Assembly: GCF_002292295.1 (NCBI RefSeq)
Contig: NZ_DBBS01000015.1
Coordinates: 231 to 64,230, forward strand
Length of the DNA stretch: 64,000 nt
Reading direction: 5' to 3'
Source of the DNA: Sphingomonas sp. UBA978
Lineage (GTDB): Bacteria; Pseudomonadota; Alphaproteobacteria; Sphingomonadales; Sphingomonadaceae
The notes beneath the pieces are model-generated. The model did no database searches. It was given only the letters and a program-made list of their open reading frames with translations, and was not told where the DNA came from. Shown here one piece after another: positions 36,536-44,654 of this stretch (position 1 is the stretch's first letter; each line of letters begins with the position of its first letter). The translations under genes and the position numbers were made by a program.

Positions 36536-36973
36536 TCACAACAGCCGCTCCAGCATGGCGACCAGCGGCACGTCGGCGGGCGGCATGGCGAGCTCGTGCA
36601 TCGCCGACGGATGCACCCAGGCGAGCGCGCTCGCCTCCAGCGGCTGCGGCTCGCCCTGCCAGTCGCGGACCAGATACAGCAACAGGAGCAGATGCCGGTC
36701 GCCCAATGCCGCACTGGCGAAGGTCAGCGGCGTCACCGTCGCGGGATCGACGCCGATCGCGAGTTCCTCGGCCAGTTCGCGCACGAGCGCCGCCTCGGGC
36801 GCCTCGCCCGGTTCGATCTTGCCGCCGGGGAATTCCCACAGGTCCGCCATCTGCTTGCCCGGCGGGCGGCGTTGCAGCAGCACCCGGCCCTGTCGGTCGA
36901 CCAGCGCCGCAGCCACCACCGGCAGCAATCGCACCCCATCCACCGTCGACCAAGCTGTTGTGTCGTCAGCCAT
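36536..36973 (-). CDS. mutT: 8-oxo-dGTP diphosphatase / Nudix hydrolase (MutT-like)
   Basis: 145 residues. The N-terminus LLPVVAAALVDRQGRVLLQRRP and the MutT motif LWEFPGGKIEPGE precede the Nudix box GGKIEPGEAPEAALVRELAEEL. The usual glycine after EE is alanine (EELAI), a tolerated change. It should cleanse oxidised dGTP from the nucleotide pool. It is divergent from the pilin genes. Confidence 0.88.
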   Translation of the reverse strand: MADDTTAWSTVDGVRLLPVVAAALVDRQGRVLLQRRPPGKQMADLWEFPGGKIEPGEAPEAALVRELAEELAIGVDPATVTPLTFASAALGDRHLLLLLYLVRDWQGEPQPLEASALAWVHPSAMHELAMPPADVPLVAMLERLL

Positions 36974-37005
36974 TCCTTAAGCCTTCCCGGTTATTCAGCA
37001 CGATC

Positions 37006-37206
37006 ATGATCCCGCGTTCGATCCTCCGTCGCCTGTCCGGCCGGTTGCGCCCCGCATTGCGCGATTCGCGCGGTGCCACTGCGGTCGAATATGGACTGAT
37101 CGTCGCGTTGATCGTCATCGTCATGGTCGTCGCGCTGAAACAGGTCGCCAGCGCCAACAGCAACGTGTGGAACAACGTCAGCAGCAAGGTCGAGGCCGCC
37201 GGCTGA
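37006..37206 (+). CDS. Flp-family type IVb pilin (copy 1)
   Basis: 66 residues. A basic leader (IPRSILRRLSGRLRPALRDSRG) ends at the prepilin peptidase site G/ATAVEYGLI with the invariant E5 and Y6, followed by a hydrophobic helix (VALIVIVMVVALKQVA). It would polymerise into a Tad/Flp pilus. The leader is longer than in copy 2. Confidence 0.9.
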   Translation: MIPRSILRRLSGRLRPALRDSRGATAVEYGLIVALIVIVMVVALKQVASANSNVWNNVSSKVEAAG

Positions 37207-37334
37207 CCGCGGGCGACCGGCAAAAAACCTTACCCGGCTTAAATCTTTGGAAACCTTGGCCTCGTACATCTGCCGTCGCTGCTCCGGTTCACCGGTTCAG
37301 CCGGGTGACTGAAGTTTCGAACATGGAGACCGGA

Positions 37335-37502
37335 ATGCAGACGATTCGCAAGTTCATCAAGAACAGCAAGGGCGCGACCGCCATCGAGTACGGTCTGATC
37401 GCCGCGCTGATCGCCGTCGCCGCCATTGCTGCGATGCAGGGCCTGGGCAACAAGCTCAAGACCACCTTCACCAACGTGTCGTCGAACATGTCGGCAACCT
37501 GA
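37335..37502 (+). CDS. Flp-family type IVb pilin (copy 2)
   Basis: 55 residues from the ATG at 37335, chosen because GGAG lies ten bases upstream (an ATG at 37323 would add METG). Leader QTIRKFIKNSKG, cleavage before ATAIEYGLI, then helix AALIAVAAIAAMQGLG. It is tandem with copy 1 and ends before a strong terminator. No Tad assembly genes are in the window. Confidence 0.92.
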   Translation: MQTIRKFIKNSKGATAIEYGLIAALIAVAAIAAMQGLGNKLKTTFTNVSSNMSAT

Positions 37503-37528
37503 TCGCCGACACGATCGATACGAGAAAC

Positions 37529-37561
37529 GGGCGGCGGAACTTCGGTTCCGTCGCCCTTTTT
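37529..37561 (+). terminator. Rho-independent terminator after the Flp pilins
   Basis: A 12-base stem (37529-37540 with 37545-37556, one G-U pair) closed by the stable TTCG tetraloop and followed directly by TTTTT. It ends the pilin transcript nine bases before the convergent accA stop. Confidence 0.92.
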
Positions 37562-37569
37562 CGTGGCCG

Positions 37570-38517
37570 TTACAGGCGGCCCATCGCCAGGAACTTCTCG
37601 CGCCGTTCCTGCCGCAGCGTGCCGGCGTCGCGATGGTCGAGCGAATCGAGGGCGGTCGCCAGCGCATCGCCGAGCAGGCGGATCGCCTCCGCCGGATCGC
37701 GGTGCGCGCCGCCCAGGGGTTCGGACACGATCGTATCAATCACGCCGAAGGTCCTGAGGTCCTGCGCGGTCACCCGCATCGCCTCCGCCGCATCGGCGGC
37801 CTTGTCGGCGGTGCGCCACAGGATCGAGGCACAGCCTTCCGGGCTGATGACCGAATAGATGGCGTGTTCGAACATCAGCACCCGATTGCCCGCCGCCAGC
37901 GCGACCGCGCCGCCCGATCCGCCTTCGCCGACGATCGCGGCGATCACCGGTACGCCCGCCGCGAGGCATGCCTCGGTCGAGCGCGCGATCGCTTCCGCCT
38001 GACCGCGTTCCTCGGCCTCGATGCCGGGAAAGGCGCCCATCGTGTCGACCAGCGTCACCACCGGCAGACCGAACCGGTCGGCGAGTTCGACCAGCCGGAT
38101 CGCCTTGCGATAGCCCTCGGGCTTGCCCATGCCGAAATTGTGGCGCAGCCGGGTCGCGGTGTCGGAGCCCTTTTCATGGCCGAGCACCATGACCTTGCGC
38201 CCACGGAACGTCGCGAAGCCGCCCATGATCGCCTGATCGTCGGCAAAGGCGCGGTCGCCCGCCAGCGGCACGAACTCGTCGAACAGCCCGGCGACATAAT
38301 CCTTGAAGTGCGGCCGTTCGGGATGCCGTGCGACCTGCGTCTTCTGCCACGGGGTCAGCTTGGCGAAGGTATCGCGCAGCAGCTTGTCCGATTTCGCCTG
38401 CAGCCGCGCGAGGTCCGCGCCGATATCGATCGTGCCGTCCGCCGCGGTCGCCCGGAGTTCGTCGATCCGCCCCTGCAGCTCGGCAATCGGTTTTTCAAAT
38501 TCGAGAAAGCTCGCCAT
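37570..38517 (-). CDS. accA: Acetyl-CoA carboxylase carboxyltransferase subunit alpha
   Basis: 315 residues, standard size. It transfers CO2 from carboxybiotin to acetyl-CoA together with AccD. Recognisable by FLEFEKPIAELQGRIDELR at the N-terminus, RHPERPHFKDYV, and the oxyanion/CoA-binding glycine pairs in IVGEGGSGGAVALA (about 200) and YSVISPEGCASILW. Start ATG at 38517. Confidence 0.97.
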   Translation of the reverse strand: MASFLEFEKPIAELQGRIDELRATAADGTIDIGADLARLQAKSDKLLRDTFAKLTPWQKTQVARHPERPHFKDYVAGLFDEFVPLAGDRAFADDQAIMGGFATFRGRKVMVLGHEKGSDTATRLRHNFGMGKPEGYRKAIRLVELADRFGLPVVTLVDTMGAFPGIEAEERGQAEAIARSTEACLAAGVPVIAAIVGEGGSGGAVALAAGNRVLMFEHAIYSVISPEGCASILWRTADKAADAAEAMRVTAQDLRTFGVIDTIVSEPLGGAHRDPAEAIRLLGDALATALDSLDHRDAGTLRQERREKFLAMGRL

Positions 38518-38549
38518 GATGCGCCGGTTACGGGCGCCGCGGCGTCGCG

Positions 38550-39443
38550 TCAACGCAAGGGCGTGTCGGCGAGCGGATGGCGGGTGTTGACCAGCTCGAC
38601 CAGCCGGCTGGCGTCGACATGCGTATAGATTTCGGTGGTGGCGATGTCGGCGTGGCCGAGCATGTTTTGCAATGCGCGCAGGTCGGCGCCGCCGGCGAGG
38701 AGGTGCGTCGCGAAGGCGTGGCGGAGGACGTGGGGGCTGACCCGGTCGGGCGGGATGCCCGCGTCCGCCGCCAGCGCCTTCATCAGCTGATACAGGCGGA
38801 TGCGCGACAGGTGGCCCTTGCCCGACGGGAACAGCCAGGCGCGGTCGGCGGCGACATGCGCCCGCCATGCCGCGACCGCGGCGCGCGCGCGATCGGAGAT
38901 CGGCACCAGCCGCTCGCGCCCGCCCTTGCCCTTCAGGATCAGATACGGCCGGTCGGGATGGATGGCGTTGCGCGGCAGGCTGACCAGCTCGGTCGCGCGC
39001 AACCCCGATCCGTAGAGCAGCTCGACCAGCGCCGCGAGCCGCAGGTCGCCCGGCAACGGCTGCGCCCCCGCGGACCGCTCCGCGATCGCCGCGAACAGCC
39101 GGTCGACGTCGGCATGGCTCAGCACCTTGGGCAGCGCGCGCGCGGTGCCGGGCCGCGGCAGCGCCTTGCCCGGATCGTCCGCGCGATGCCCCTCGTCCAT
39201 CAGGAAGGCATAGAACCGCCGCAACGCCGCGGACTTGCGCGCCACCGTGGTGCGCGCCAGCGCGCGCCAGTCCTCGGCGAGCGCCTGCAATCGCGCCGCA
39301 TCCGCCGCGACCAGCCCGCCGTCCAGCGCCACCGACGCCAGCGTCAGGTCGCTGCGATAGGCCGCGATCGTGTTCGCCGCCGCACCCGATTCCGCCGCCA
39401 TCATCTCGAGGAACCGCTCGATCGCCGTGCGGTCCGCGGCCAT
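38550..39443 (-). CDS. xerD: Tyrosine recombinase XerD-like
   Basis: 297 residues. A SAM-like N-terminal domain (FLEMMAAESGAAANTIAAYRSDL) precedes the catalytic domain with arginine in YGSGLRATELVSL, lysine in KGKGGRERLV, HxxR in SPHVLRHAFATHLL, histidine in LGHADIATTEIY and the tyrosine nucleophile in IYTHVD. It resolves chromosome dimers at dif with XerC; XerC versus XerD is uncertain. The ATG lies three bases beyond the upstream stop. Confidence 0.9.
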   Translation of the reverse strand: MAADRTAIERFLEMMAAESGAAANTIAAYRSDLTLASVALDGGLVAADAARLQALAEDWRALARTTVARKSAALRRFYAFLMDEGHRADDPGKALPRPGTARALPKVLSHADVDRLFAAIAERSAGAQPLPGDLRLAALVELLYGSGLRATELVSLPRNAIHPDRPYLILKGKGGRERLVPISDRARAAVAAWRAHVAADRAWLFPSGKGHLSRIRLYQLMKALAADAGIPPDRVSPHVLRHAFATHLLAGGADLRALQNMLGHADIATTEIYTHVDASRLVELVNTRHPLADTPLR

Positions 39444-39445
39444 CG

Positions 39446-41302
39446 TCACACCCGCGCCAGCGCCTCGGCGGCAATCATCCGCGCCTCGCCCTCCAGCCCG
39501 ACCGCGCGCAGCGCGCCGACGATGCGGTAGAGCATCGCGGGCGGCACGCCGCGCCATGCCGGCGTCTGCATGCCGATCGCCGCGAGCAGCACCACCGTCC
39601 CCTGCCGTCCCTCGGCCGCGGCGCGGTCGATCGCCCGCGTCCAGCTGTTCTGCGCGCCGATCCGCACGTCCAGAGCCGCCGCCGCGCGCTCGATATCCTC
39701 GGCCGACAACCGCCCCAGCCCCGCCAGCCCGGCAAAGAACAGCCGCTGCTTCAGCGCCGCATCGCCGCGCCCGGTATAGGACGACAGCGCACGATAGCTC
39801 ATCCGGCCGCCGGCATCGGGATCGGCGAGCGCGATCATCGCCCAGGCATCGCCGCCTTCCTCCACCGCCGCCCGCCAGCGCGCCGCGCTGCGATCGAGCC
39901 CCGCGGTCAGCATCGATGCGACCAGATAGCGCGCGTCCTCGACGCCCAGCCGCGCCGGCAACCGCGCCGCCGCCCGCGCGGTCAGCACCAGCCGCGAATA
40001 GGCCGGCTCTTTGTCCGCGGCGCGATCGGCCTTGCCCCACAGGCTGCGCATCGCGGTCAGCCGCGCGTTGATGTCCGTGCCGGTATAGGCCGTCTGCAGG
40101 TCGTTCGCGGTGCTGGTCGCCGTACCCGGCATGTCGTTCGCGGCATCGACCGCGCCATACAGGTCGACCAGCGCCGCCGCGGACAGCACGCCCTGCGCCG
40201 CCGCCGCCTCCGCCGACACCAGCCGGTCGGCGAGCGGGATGCCCGGCGACAGCGCGTACCAGTAGCGCGTCTGCGGCCCGACGGTGGCGAGCATCGAATC
40301 GGGGATGGTGACGCCGGTCGCGGCCGCCAGCCCGAACCGCCACGCGTTGAGCGTATCGACGCCCGCCCATTCGATCGTCACCGCCTGCCCGCCGCCGGGG
40401 CCGGCGCCGACCACCTTCTGCGCGAGTTGCAGGTCGATGCCGGTCGCCAGCTTGCGGCGGCGGGCGCTGGTTATCAGGGCCTTCGCCCGCGCCGGTTCGC
40501 CCGCAAGCCCGGCGCACATCGCCTGCGCCAGCGACCAGCCGCGCTCGCGCGTCACCGCCAGCCCGGCCTCGGCGATCGGGCACAATTCCGCCGGATCGCC
40601 CGTCGCCAGCGCGCTGTTCATCGCGACCTGATACAGTTTCGGGGTGTAATGAACATTGTCGACGCTCTGGACGACCGCACGCGCGCCCACCGCCTCGCCC
40701 ATCCGCAGCAGCAGCCACGCCCGCTCGGCGGCGAAATCCGCACCGTTGACGTGCAGCGGCGTATCGAGCCGCGCCACCAGCGTCCGCCGCAGCAGGATCG
40801 ACAACCAGCGCGACGGCAACGGCGCTGCGACGCGGCGCATCAGCGCCTCGACGTACGGACCATCCGCATCGCGGAACGCGTCCGTGGACAGCGCGCCCTC
40901 GCGCGGACCGGCGGGACCGACCTGATCGAGCGACCGGCGCGCGAAGTCCGGCATCTCATATTGCGCCAGCACCGCGGGATCGACCGTCGGGGTCGGGCTG
41001 GGTGTCGTGGTCGCCACCGGCGTCGGGCTGTCGCCGGGCAGCGGCTGCACGAAGCCGGTCGCGGCGGGTGCCGGTACGGCCGTACCGGCTGCGACAGGAG
41101 CGCTGGCTCCGGGGCGCGGCGTCGCGGTCGTGCGCGGCGTCGGCTGGCTCGCCGGTTCGCCGAAGCCCGGCGGCAGGATCGATTCGGGACGTTCCTGCCC
41201 GGTCGCCGGGCCATAGGCCGACAGGCCCGCCGCGATCAGGGCGACCGCAGCGACGCCGCAGCGCAGGAAGAGCGTCCCCCGCGCCTTAGCTGAGGTTCGC
41301 AA
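39446..41302 (-). CDS. Large exported protein of unknown function
   Basis: 618 residues. The signal peptide (LRCGVAAVALIAAGLSAYG) is followed by a Pro/Thr/Ala-rich low-complexity region (about 45-110) with repeated PTP/TTP runs. The rest is a long alpha-helical, alanine-rich repeat-like domain, perhaps TPR-like. No family recognised. It may be co-transcribed with xerD, three bases downstream. The start is a TTG at 41302 lying inside the preceding 44-residue gene. Confidence 0.75.
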   Translation of the reverse strand: MRTSAKARGTLFLRCGVAAVALIAAGLSAYGPATGQERPESILPPGFGEPASQPTPRTTATPRPGASAPVAAGTAVPAPAATGFVQPLPGDSPTPVATTTPSPTPTVDPAVLAQYEMPDFARRSLDQVGPAGPREGALSTDAFRDADGPYVEALMRRVAAPLPSRWLSILLRRTLVARLDTPLHVNGADFAAERAWLLLRMGEAVGARAVVQSVDNVHYTPKLYQVAMNSALATGDPAELCPIAEAGLAVTRERGWSLAQAMCAGLAGEPARAKALITSARRRKLATGIDLQLAQKVVGAGPGGGQAVTIEWAGVDTLNAWRFGLAAATGVTIPDSMLATVGPQTRYWYALSPGIPLADRLVSAEAAAAQGVLSAAALVDLYGAVDAANDMPGTATSTANDLQTAYTGTDINARLTAMRSLWGKADRAADKEPAYSRLVLTARAAARLPARLGVEDARYLVASMLTAGLDRSAARWRAAVEEGGDAWAMIALADPDAGGRMSYRALSSYTGRGDAALKQRLFFAGLAGLGRLSAEDIERAAAALDVRIGAQNSWTRAIDRAAAEGRQGTVVLLAAIGMQTPAWRGVPPAMLYRIVGALRAVGLEGEARMIAAEALARV

Positions 41303-41420
41303 GCGTCACGGCCTTCTCGACATGGGTCTGCGGCCGTTCCGATGCCCGCCCGGCGAGCAGGAACAGGCCGCCGACCACCACCACGAGGAGCACGATGACG
41401 GAGAGCAGCAAGCGGGACAT
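41286..41420 (-). CDS. Single-span membrane micro-protein
   Basis: 44 residues: MSRLLLSVIVLLVVVVGGLF is one transmembrane helix, then LAGRASERPQTHVEKAVTLANLS. Its 3' end overlaps the start of the 618-residue gene by 17 bases, so translation is probably coupled. No known family recognised. It is divergent from aroK. Confidence 0.65.
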   Translation of the reverse strand: MSRLLLSVIVLLVVVVGGLFLLAGRASERPQTHVEKAVTLANLS

Positions 41421-41493
41421 AGCGTACCTTGGAAGACGAAAACGCGACCGGAGCTTTTGCCCCGTCCTCACCCGCTGTATAGCGCCCCTGTCC

Positions 41494-42087
41494 ATGTTGC
41501 AAAGCGCTCATCCCCCCATCGCCGGCCCCGACCGGTCCGCGCAGCAACGGCCCATCGTGCTGGTCGGGCTGATGGGCGTCGGCAAGTCGACCGTCGGCCG
41601 CCGCCTCGCCGGCCGGCTGCGCCTGCCCTTCGTCGATGCCGACACCGCGATCGAGGAGGCGGCCGGCATGACCGTCGCCGAGATCTTCGAACGGTTCGGC
41701 GAACCCTATTTCCGCGACGGCGAGCGCCGCGTCATCGCCCGGCTGATGGACGGCCGGCCAAAGGTGATCGCGACCGGCGGCGGCGCCTTCATCAACGACG
41801 ACACGCGCGCGCTGATCCTCGCCGAGGCGACCGCGGTCTGGCTGCACGCGCATCCCGACGTGCTCGCCGAGCGCGTCGGCCGCCGCGATACCCGCCCGCT
41901 GCTGCGCGGCCGCAACCCGCGCCAGGTGCTCGCCGAGCTCGCCACCATCCGCAACCCGATCTACGCCGAGGCGCATATCCACATCACCAGCAACAAATCG
42001 CCGCACGAAACCACGGTCAACGCCATCCTGACGGCGATCGGCCTCGACCGCGCGCCCGATATCGCCGGGGACGTCGCCGGGTCATGA
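41494..42087 (+). CDS. aroK: Shikimate kinase
   Basis: 197 residues. The P-loop LVGLMGVGKSTVGRRLA (about 22-38), shikimate-binding DADTAIEEAAG and FERFGEPYFRDGE, and GGGAFINDDTR are diagnostic. It makes shikimate 3-phosphate. The stop overlaps aroB by four bases, a classic aroK-aroB coupling. Confidence 0.95.
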   Translation: MLQSAHPPIAGPDRSAQQRPIVLVGLMGVGKSTVGRRLAGRLRLPFVDADTAIEEAAGMTVAEIFERFGEPYFRDGERRVIARLMDGRPKVIATGGGAFINDDTRALILAEATAVWLHAHPDVLAERVGRRDTRPLLRGRNPRQVLAELATIRNPIYAEAHIHITSNKSPHETTVNAILTAIGLDRAPDIAGDVAGS

Positions 42088-43187
42088 CCCGCCAGATCGA
42101 GGTCGCGCTCGGCGACCGCAGCTATCCGATCCTGATCGCGGCGGGCCTGCTCGCCCGCGCCGCCGATCACCTCGCCCCGCTCGCCCGCGGCCGCACGATG
42201 GCGATCGTCACCGACGAGAACGTCCGCCCGCATTGCGCGACGCTGCAGGCCGCGCTGGCCGAGGCCGGCGTCCGCAGCGAGGCGATCGTGCTGCCGCCGG
42301 GCGAGGCGACCAAAAGCTGGAGCCAGCTCGCCGCGCTCTGCGATCGCCTGCTCGACCTCGGGATCGAACGCGGCGATCATGTCGTGGCGCTGGGCGGCGG
42401 CGTGGTCGGCGACCTCGTCGGCTTCGCCTGCGCCATCCTCAAGCGCGGCTGCGGCTTCGTGCAGATCCCGACCACGTTGCTCGCGCAGGTCGACAGCTCG
42501 GTCGGCGGCAAGACCGCGATCAACACACGGGCCGGCAAGAATCTGATCGGTGCCTTCCATCAGCCCGCCATGGTTCTGATCGACCCGGACGTGCTCGACA
42601 CGCTGCCCCCGCGCGAGGTCCGCGCCGGCTATGCCGAGGTCGTCAAATACGGCCTGATCGACGATCCCGCCTTCTTTGTCTGGTGCGAGGCCAACGGTGC
42701 CGCGCTGATCGCCGGCGACCCGGCCGCCCGCGAGCATGCTATCGCGCACGCCGTCGCCGCCAAGGCGCGGATCGTCGCCGCCGACGAACACGAAACCAAC
42801 GGCACGCGCGCGTTGCTCAACCTCGGCCACACCTTCGGTCATGCGCTGGAGGCGGAGGCTGGCTTTTCGCAACGGCTGATCCATGGCGAAGGCGTCGCGG
42901 CGGGCTGCGCGCTCGCCTTCGCCTTCTCCGTCGCGCACGGCATCTGCCCCGCTGCGGACGCGGATCGCGTCGCCGCGCACTGGCGCCACGTCGGCCTGCC
43001 CGACGGCCTCGCCGCGGCCGGCATCGCCGCAGCAGGCGCGACGCTGGTCGACCATATGCGCCACGACAAGAAGATGGCGGCGGGCACCCTCCCCTTCCTC
43101 CTCGCCCGCGGCATCGGCCAAACCTATCTCGACAGACACGTCGACCTCGCCGACGTCCAGACCTTCCTCGACGCGCAGCCACGCTGA
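42084..43187 (+). CDS. aroB: 3-dehydroquinate synthase
   Basis: 367 residues. It cyclises DAHP to 3-dehydroquinate with NAD and a metal ion. Visible motifs: LPPGEATKSW, the NAD loop ALGGGVVGDLVGF, PTTLLAQVDSSVGGKTAIN, and the metal-binding HTFGHALE and HGEGVAAG. Start ATG at 42084, overlapping aroK. Confidence 0.96.
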   Translation: MTRQIEVALGDRSYPILIAAGLLARAADHLAPLARGRTMAIVTDENVRPHCATLQAALAEAGVRSEAIVLPPGEATKSWSQLAALCDRLLDLGIERGDHVVALGGGVVGDLVGFACAILKRGCGFVQIPTTLLAQVDSSVGGKTAINTRAGKNLIGAFHQPAMVLIDPDVLDTLPPREVRAGYAEVVKYGLIDDPAFFVWCEANGAALIAGDPAAREHAIAHAVAAKARIVAADEHETNGTRALLNLGHTFGHALEAEAGFSQRLIHGEGVAAGCALAFAFSVAHGICPAADADRVAAHWRHVGLPDGLAAAGIAAAGATLVDHMRHDKKMAAGTLPFLLARGIGQTYLDRHVDLADVQTFLDAQPR

Positions 43188-43327
43188 TGCCCAACGGCAT
43201 CGCCAAGCAAAACCTGCCGACGAAGATCTGCCCCGCCTGCGAACGGCCGTTCGCATGGCGCAAGAAATGGGCGAAGGACTGGGACAATGTCGTCTATTGC
43301 TCGGACGCGTGCCGGCGGAAGCGGTAG
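43187..43327 (+). CDS. DUF2256 zinc-ribbon micro-protein
   Basis: 46 residues with cysteine pairs in KICPACERPFAWRKKW and VYCSDACRRKR, the DUF2256 pattern (CxxC and CxxxC), suggesting a single zinc site. Family role unknown. The start overlaps the aroB stop as TGATG, so it is coupled to the shikimate genes. Confidence 0.9.
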   Translation: MPNGIAKQNLPTKICPACERPFAWRKKWAKDWDNVVYCSDACRRKR

Positions 43328-43405
43328 CCGCGCGCTATTCGTGCCGTGATCGCGCTGCGCGGGTGTAGACCGGGTGCGGGCGTACCGCCCCGAAGGATGA
43401 AGCCG

Positions 43406-43531
43406 ATGGCCAAAAGCCAGCGCAAGTCGAACAAGGAAGTCCGCAAACCCAAAGCGGAAAAGGCGAAGACGATCGCCGCCAATGCCTCGACCAAGGACAA
43501 TCCCGTCGCGATGGTCACGATCCGCAAATGA
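43406..43531 (+). CDS. Small basic conserved protein
   Basis: 41 residues, strongly basic (MAKSQRKSNKEVRKPKAEKA, then NASTKDNPVAMVTIRK). AAGGA eight bases upstream supports the ATG at 43406. Short basic proteins starting MAKSQRKSNKE are, as I recall, frequent in proteobacteria. Role unknown, perhaps nucleic-acid or ribosome associated. Confidence 0.75.
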   Translation: MAKSQRKSNKEVRKPKAEKAKTIAANASTKDNPVAMVTIRK

Positions 43532-43681
43532 CGATCCGCGTGCGTCGCCTCCCCGCGGCGCACCCGCATCGCACCCTTATCATCGACCCCGTCCGCGCCT
43601 ATATGCGATCCATCGCAGGCAACCGATCGTAGGCGCCTCCGGCTGAGAGACCATCGTGCTCCCGCTTACGGCCGGAGACGC

Positions 43682-43861
43682 ATCATCGATCTCAACTATC
43701 TCTTCCATCGCCATCAGCTGTCGCTGGCCGCGTCGACCGACGCAGCGTCGCGGGAAGCGCGCGCCGCGCATCGCGGCCTGACCCTTGGCTATGCGACCCG
43801 AATCGCCCGCCTGCGCGCGGCGGGCGGCGGCACCCCCATGTCGTCGGCGCGCGTCAGTTGA
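43682..43861 (+). CDS. Small protein with no canonical start codon
   Basis: A 59-codon frame beginning at tandem ATC codons (43682, 43685) with GGAG four and seven bases upstream. It reads IIDLNYLFHRHQLSLAAS, then a basic helical part. I recall sphingomonad small proteins with a very similar DLNYLYHRHQ start, so this looks real. No ATG, GTG or TTG is in frame near the start. The stop overlaps the TTG of the next gene (TTGA). It is either an AUC-initiated gene or one that lost its ATG. Confidence 0.5.
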   Translation: MIDLNYLFHRHQLSLAASTDAASREARAAHRGLTLGYATRIARLRAAGGGTPMSSARVS

Positions 43862-44142
43862 GCGCGCCCCTCGACGACGCCGTTCCCGCGACCCGGACCA
43901 AGCCCGGCCGCGTCTTCCGCAAATCGCGCCCGCCGATGCCGCGGCTCGACGCCGCACGTCAGGCGCGCGTCATGTCGCTCGCCTGGACGGCGCTGGGCGA
44001 TCGCGACCGGGTGATGGCGTTCCTGAATGCGGATCATCCGCAGCTCGGCGCCCGCCCGCTCGATCTGGCGATCGCGAGCGACGTGGGTCTGGCCCGGGTC
44101 GAACGCGCGCTGGCCGATCTGGCCACCGGCGCGCAGGCCTGA
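43858..44142 (+). CDS. DUF2384-like (Xre/MbcA/ParS toxin-binding) protein
   Basis: 94 residues. After a basic Pro-rich tail, LAWTALGDRDRVMAFLNADHP leads into LGARPLDLAIASDVGLARVERALADLA, matching the PLDLA...G...V...L pattern of the antitoxin C-terminal DUF2384 domain. No RES or GNAT toxin is adjacent, so it is an orphan or has another role. The start is a TTG overlapping the preceding stop; an ATG further in would remove part of the tail. Confidence 0.6.
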   Translation: MSAPLDDAVPATRTKPGRVFRKSRPPMPRLDAARQARVMSLAWTALGDRDRVMAFLNADHPQLGARPLDLAIASDVGLARVERALADLATGAQA

Positions 44143-44148
44143 CGGCGG

Positions 44149-44319
44149 ATGGAGCCGGCCGATCCCCTGCCCGCCCATCGCCGCTGGACGCAGGGCGACA
44201 TCACCGCGCTGCGTCAGGCGCTCGGCGGCGGGGACAGTGTCGGCCGGATCGCCGAAAAGCTCGGGCGCGATACGGATGCGGTGATGCTGATGATGACGCG
44301 GTTGCATCTCCGCGTCTGA
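44149..44319 (+). CDS. Small SANT/HTH-like protein
   Basis: 56 residues: HRRWTQGDITALRQALGGGD, then VGRIAEKLGRDTDAVMLMMTR. The W...D...L...G.....IA..LGR....V pattern resembles short alphaproteobacterial SANT-type or sigma-4-like helix-turn-helix proteins. It starts six bases after the DUF2384 stop. A DNA-binding role is inferred from this pattern. Confidence 0.65.
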   Translation: MEPADPLPAHRRWTQGDITALRQALGGGDSVGRIAEKLGRDTDAVMLMMTRLHLRV

Positions 44320-44327
44320 CGGCAGGA

Positions 44328-44654
44328 TCAGTGGCGCAGCGTCCAGGCCAGCCACAGCCACCCGCCGATCAGCGCCGCGCCGCCGATCGGGGTGATCGCG
44401 CCGAACCAGTGCGGCGCGCCGAGCGCCATCGCATAGAGCGTCCCCGCGAACACTGTGCCGCCGACGACGAACAGCCAGCCCGGCCCGGGCGCGTTCATGC
44501 GCAAAGCCACCAGCGCCGCGACCGCGTGGACCAGCTGATATTGCCCGCCGGTCTTCAGCCATTCCTGCGCGACGCCGCTCGCGCCATGCGCGCCAAATGC
44601 GCCCGCCGCGACCGCGATGGCGCCGGACAGCGCCGCAAGGATGCCGAGGATCAT
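44328..44654 (-). CDS. DUF423 membrane protein
   Basis: 108 residues, three or four transmembrane helices. LAALSGAIAVAAGAFGAHG at the N-terminus, YQLVHAVAALVAL, and FAGTLYAMAL with ITPIGGAALIGGWLWLAW are the DUF423 pattern. Role unknown. It overlaps the upstream Kef-type antiporter gene by four bases. Confidence 0.9.
   Translation of the reverse strand: MILGILAALSGAIAVAAGAFGAHGASGVAQEWLKTGGQYQLVHAVAALVALRMNAPGPGWLFVVGGTVFAGTLYAMALGAPHWFGAITPIGGAALIGGWLWLAWTLRH

Noticed and set aside
38550..39443. xerD-like gene as part of an integrated element
   Set aside because: Surrounded by housekeeping genes (accA, aroK, aroB) with normal composition; a typical chromosomal recombinase.
43858..44142. 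Complete toxin-antitoxin pair
   Set aside because: DUF2384-like domain present but no toxin gene next to it.
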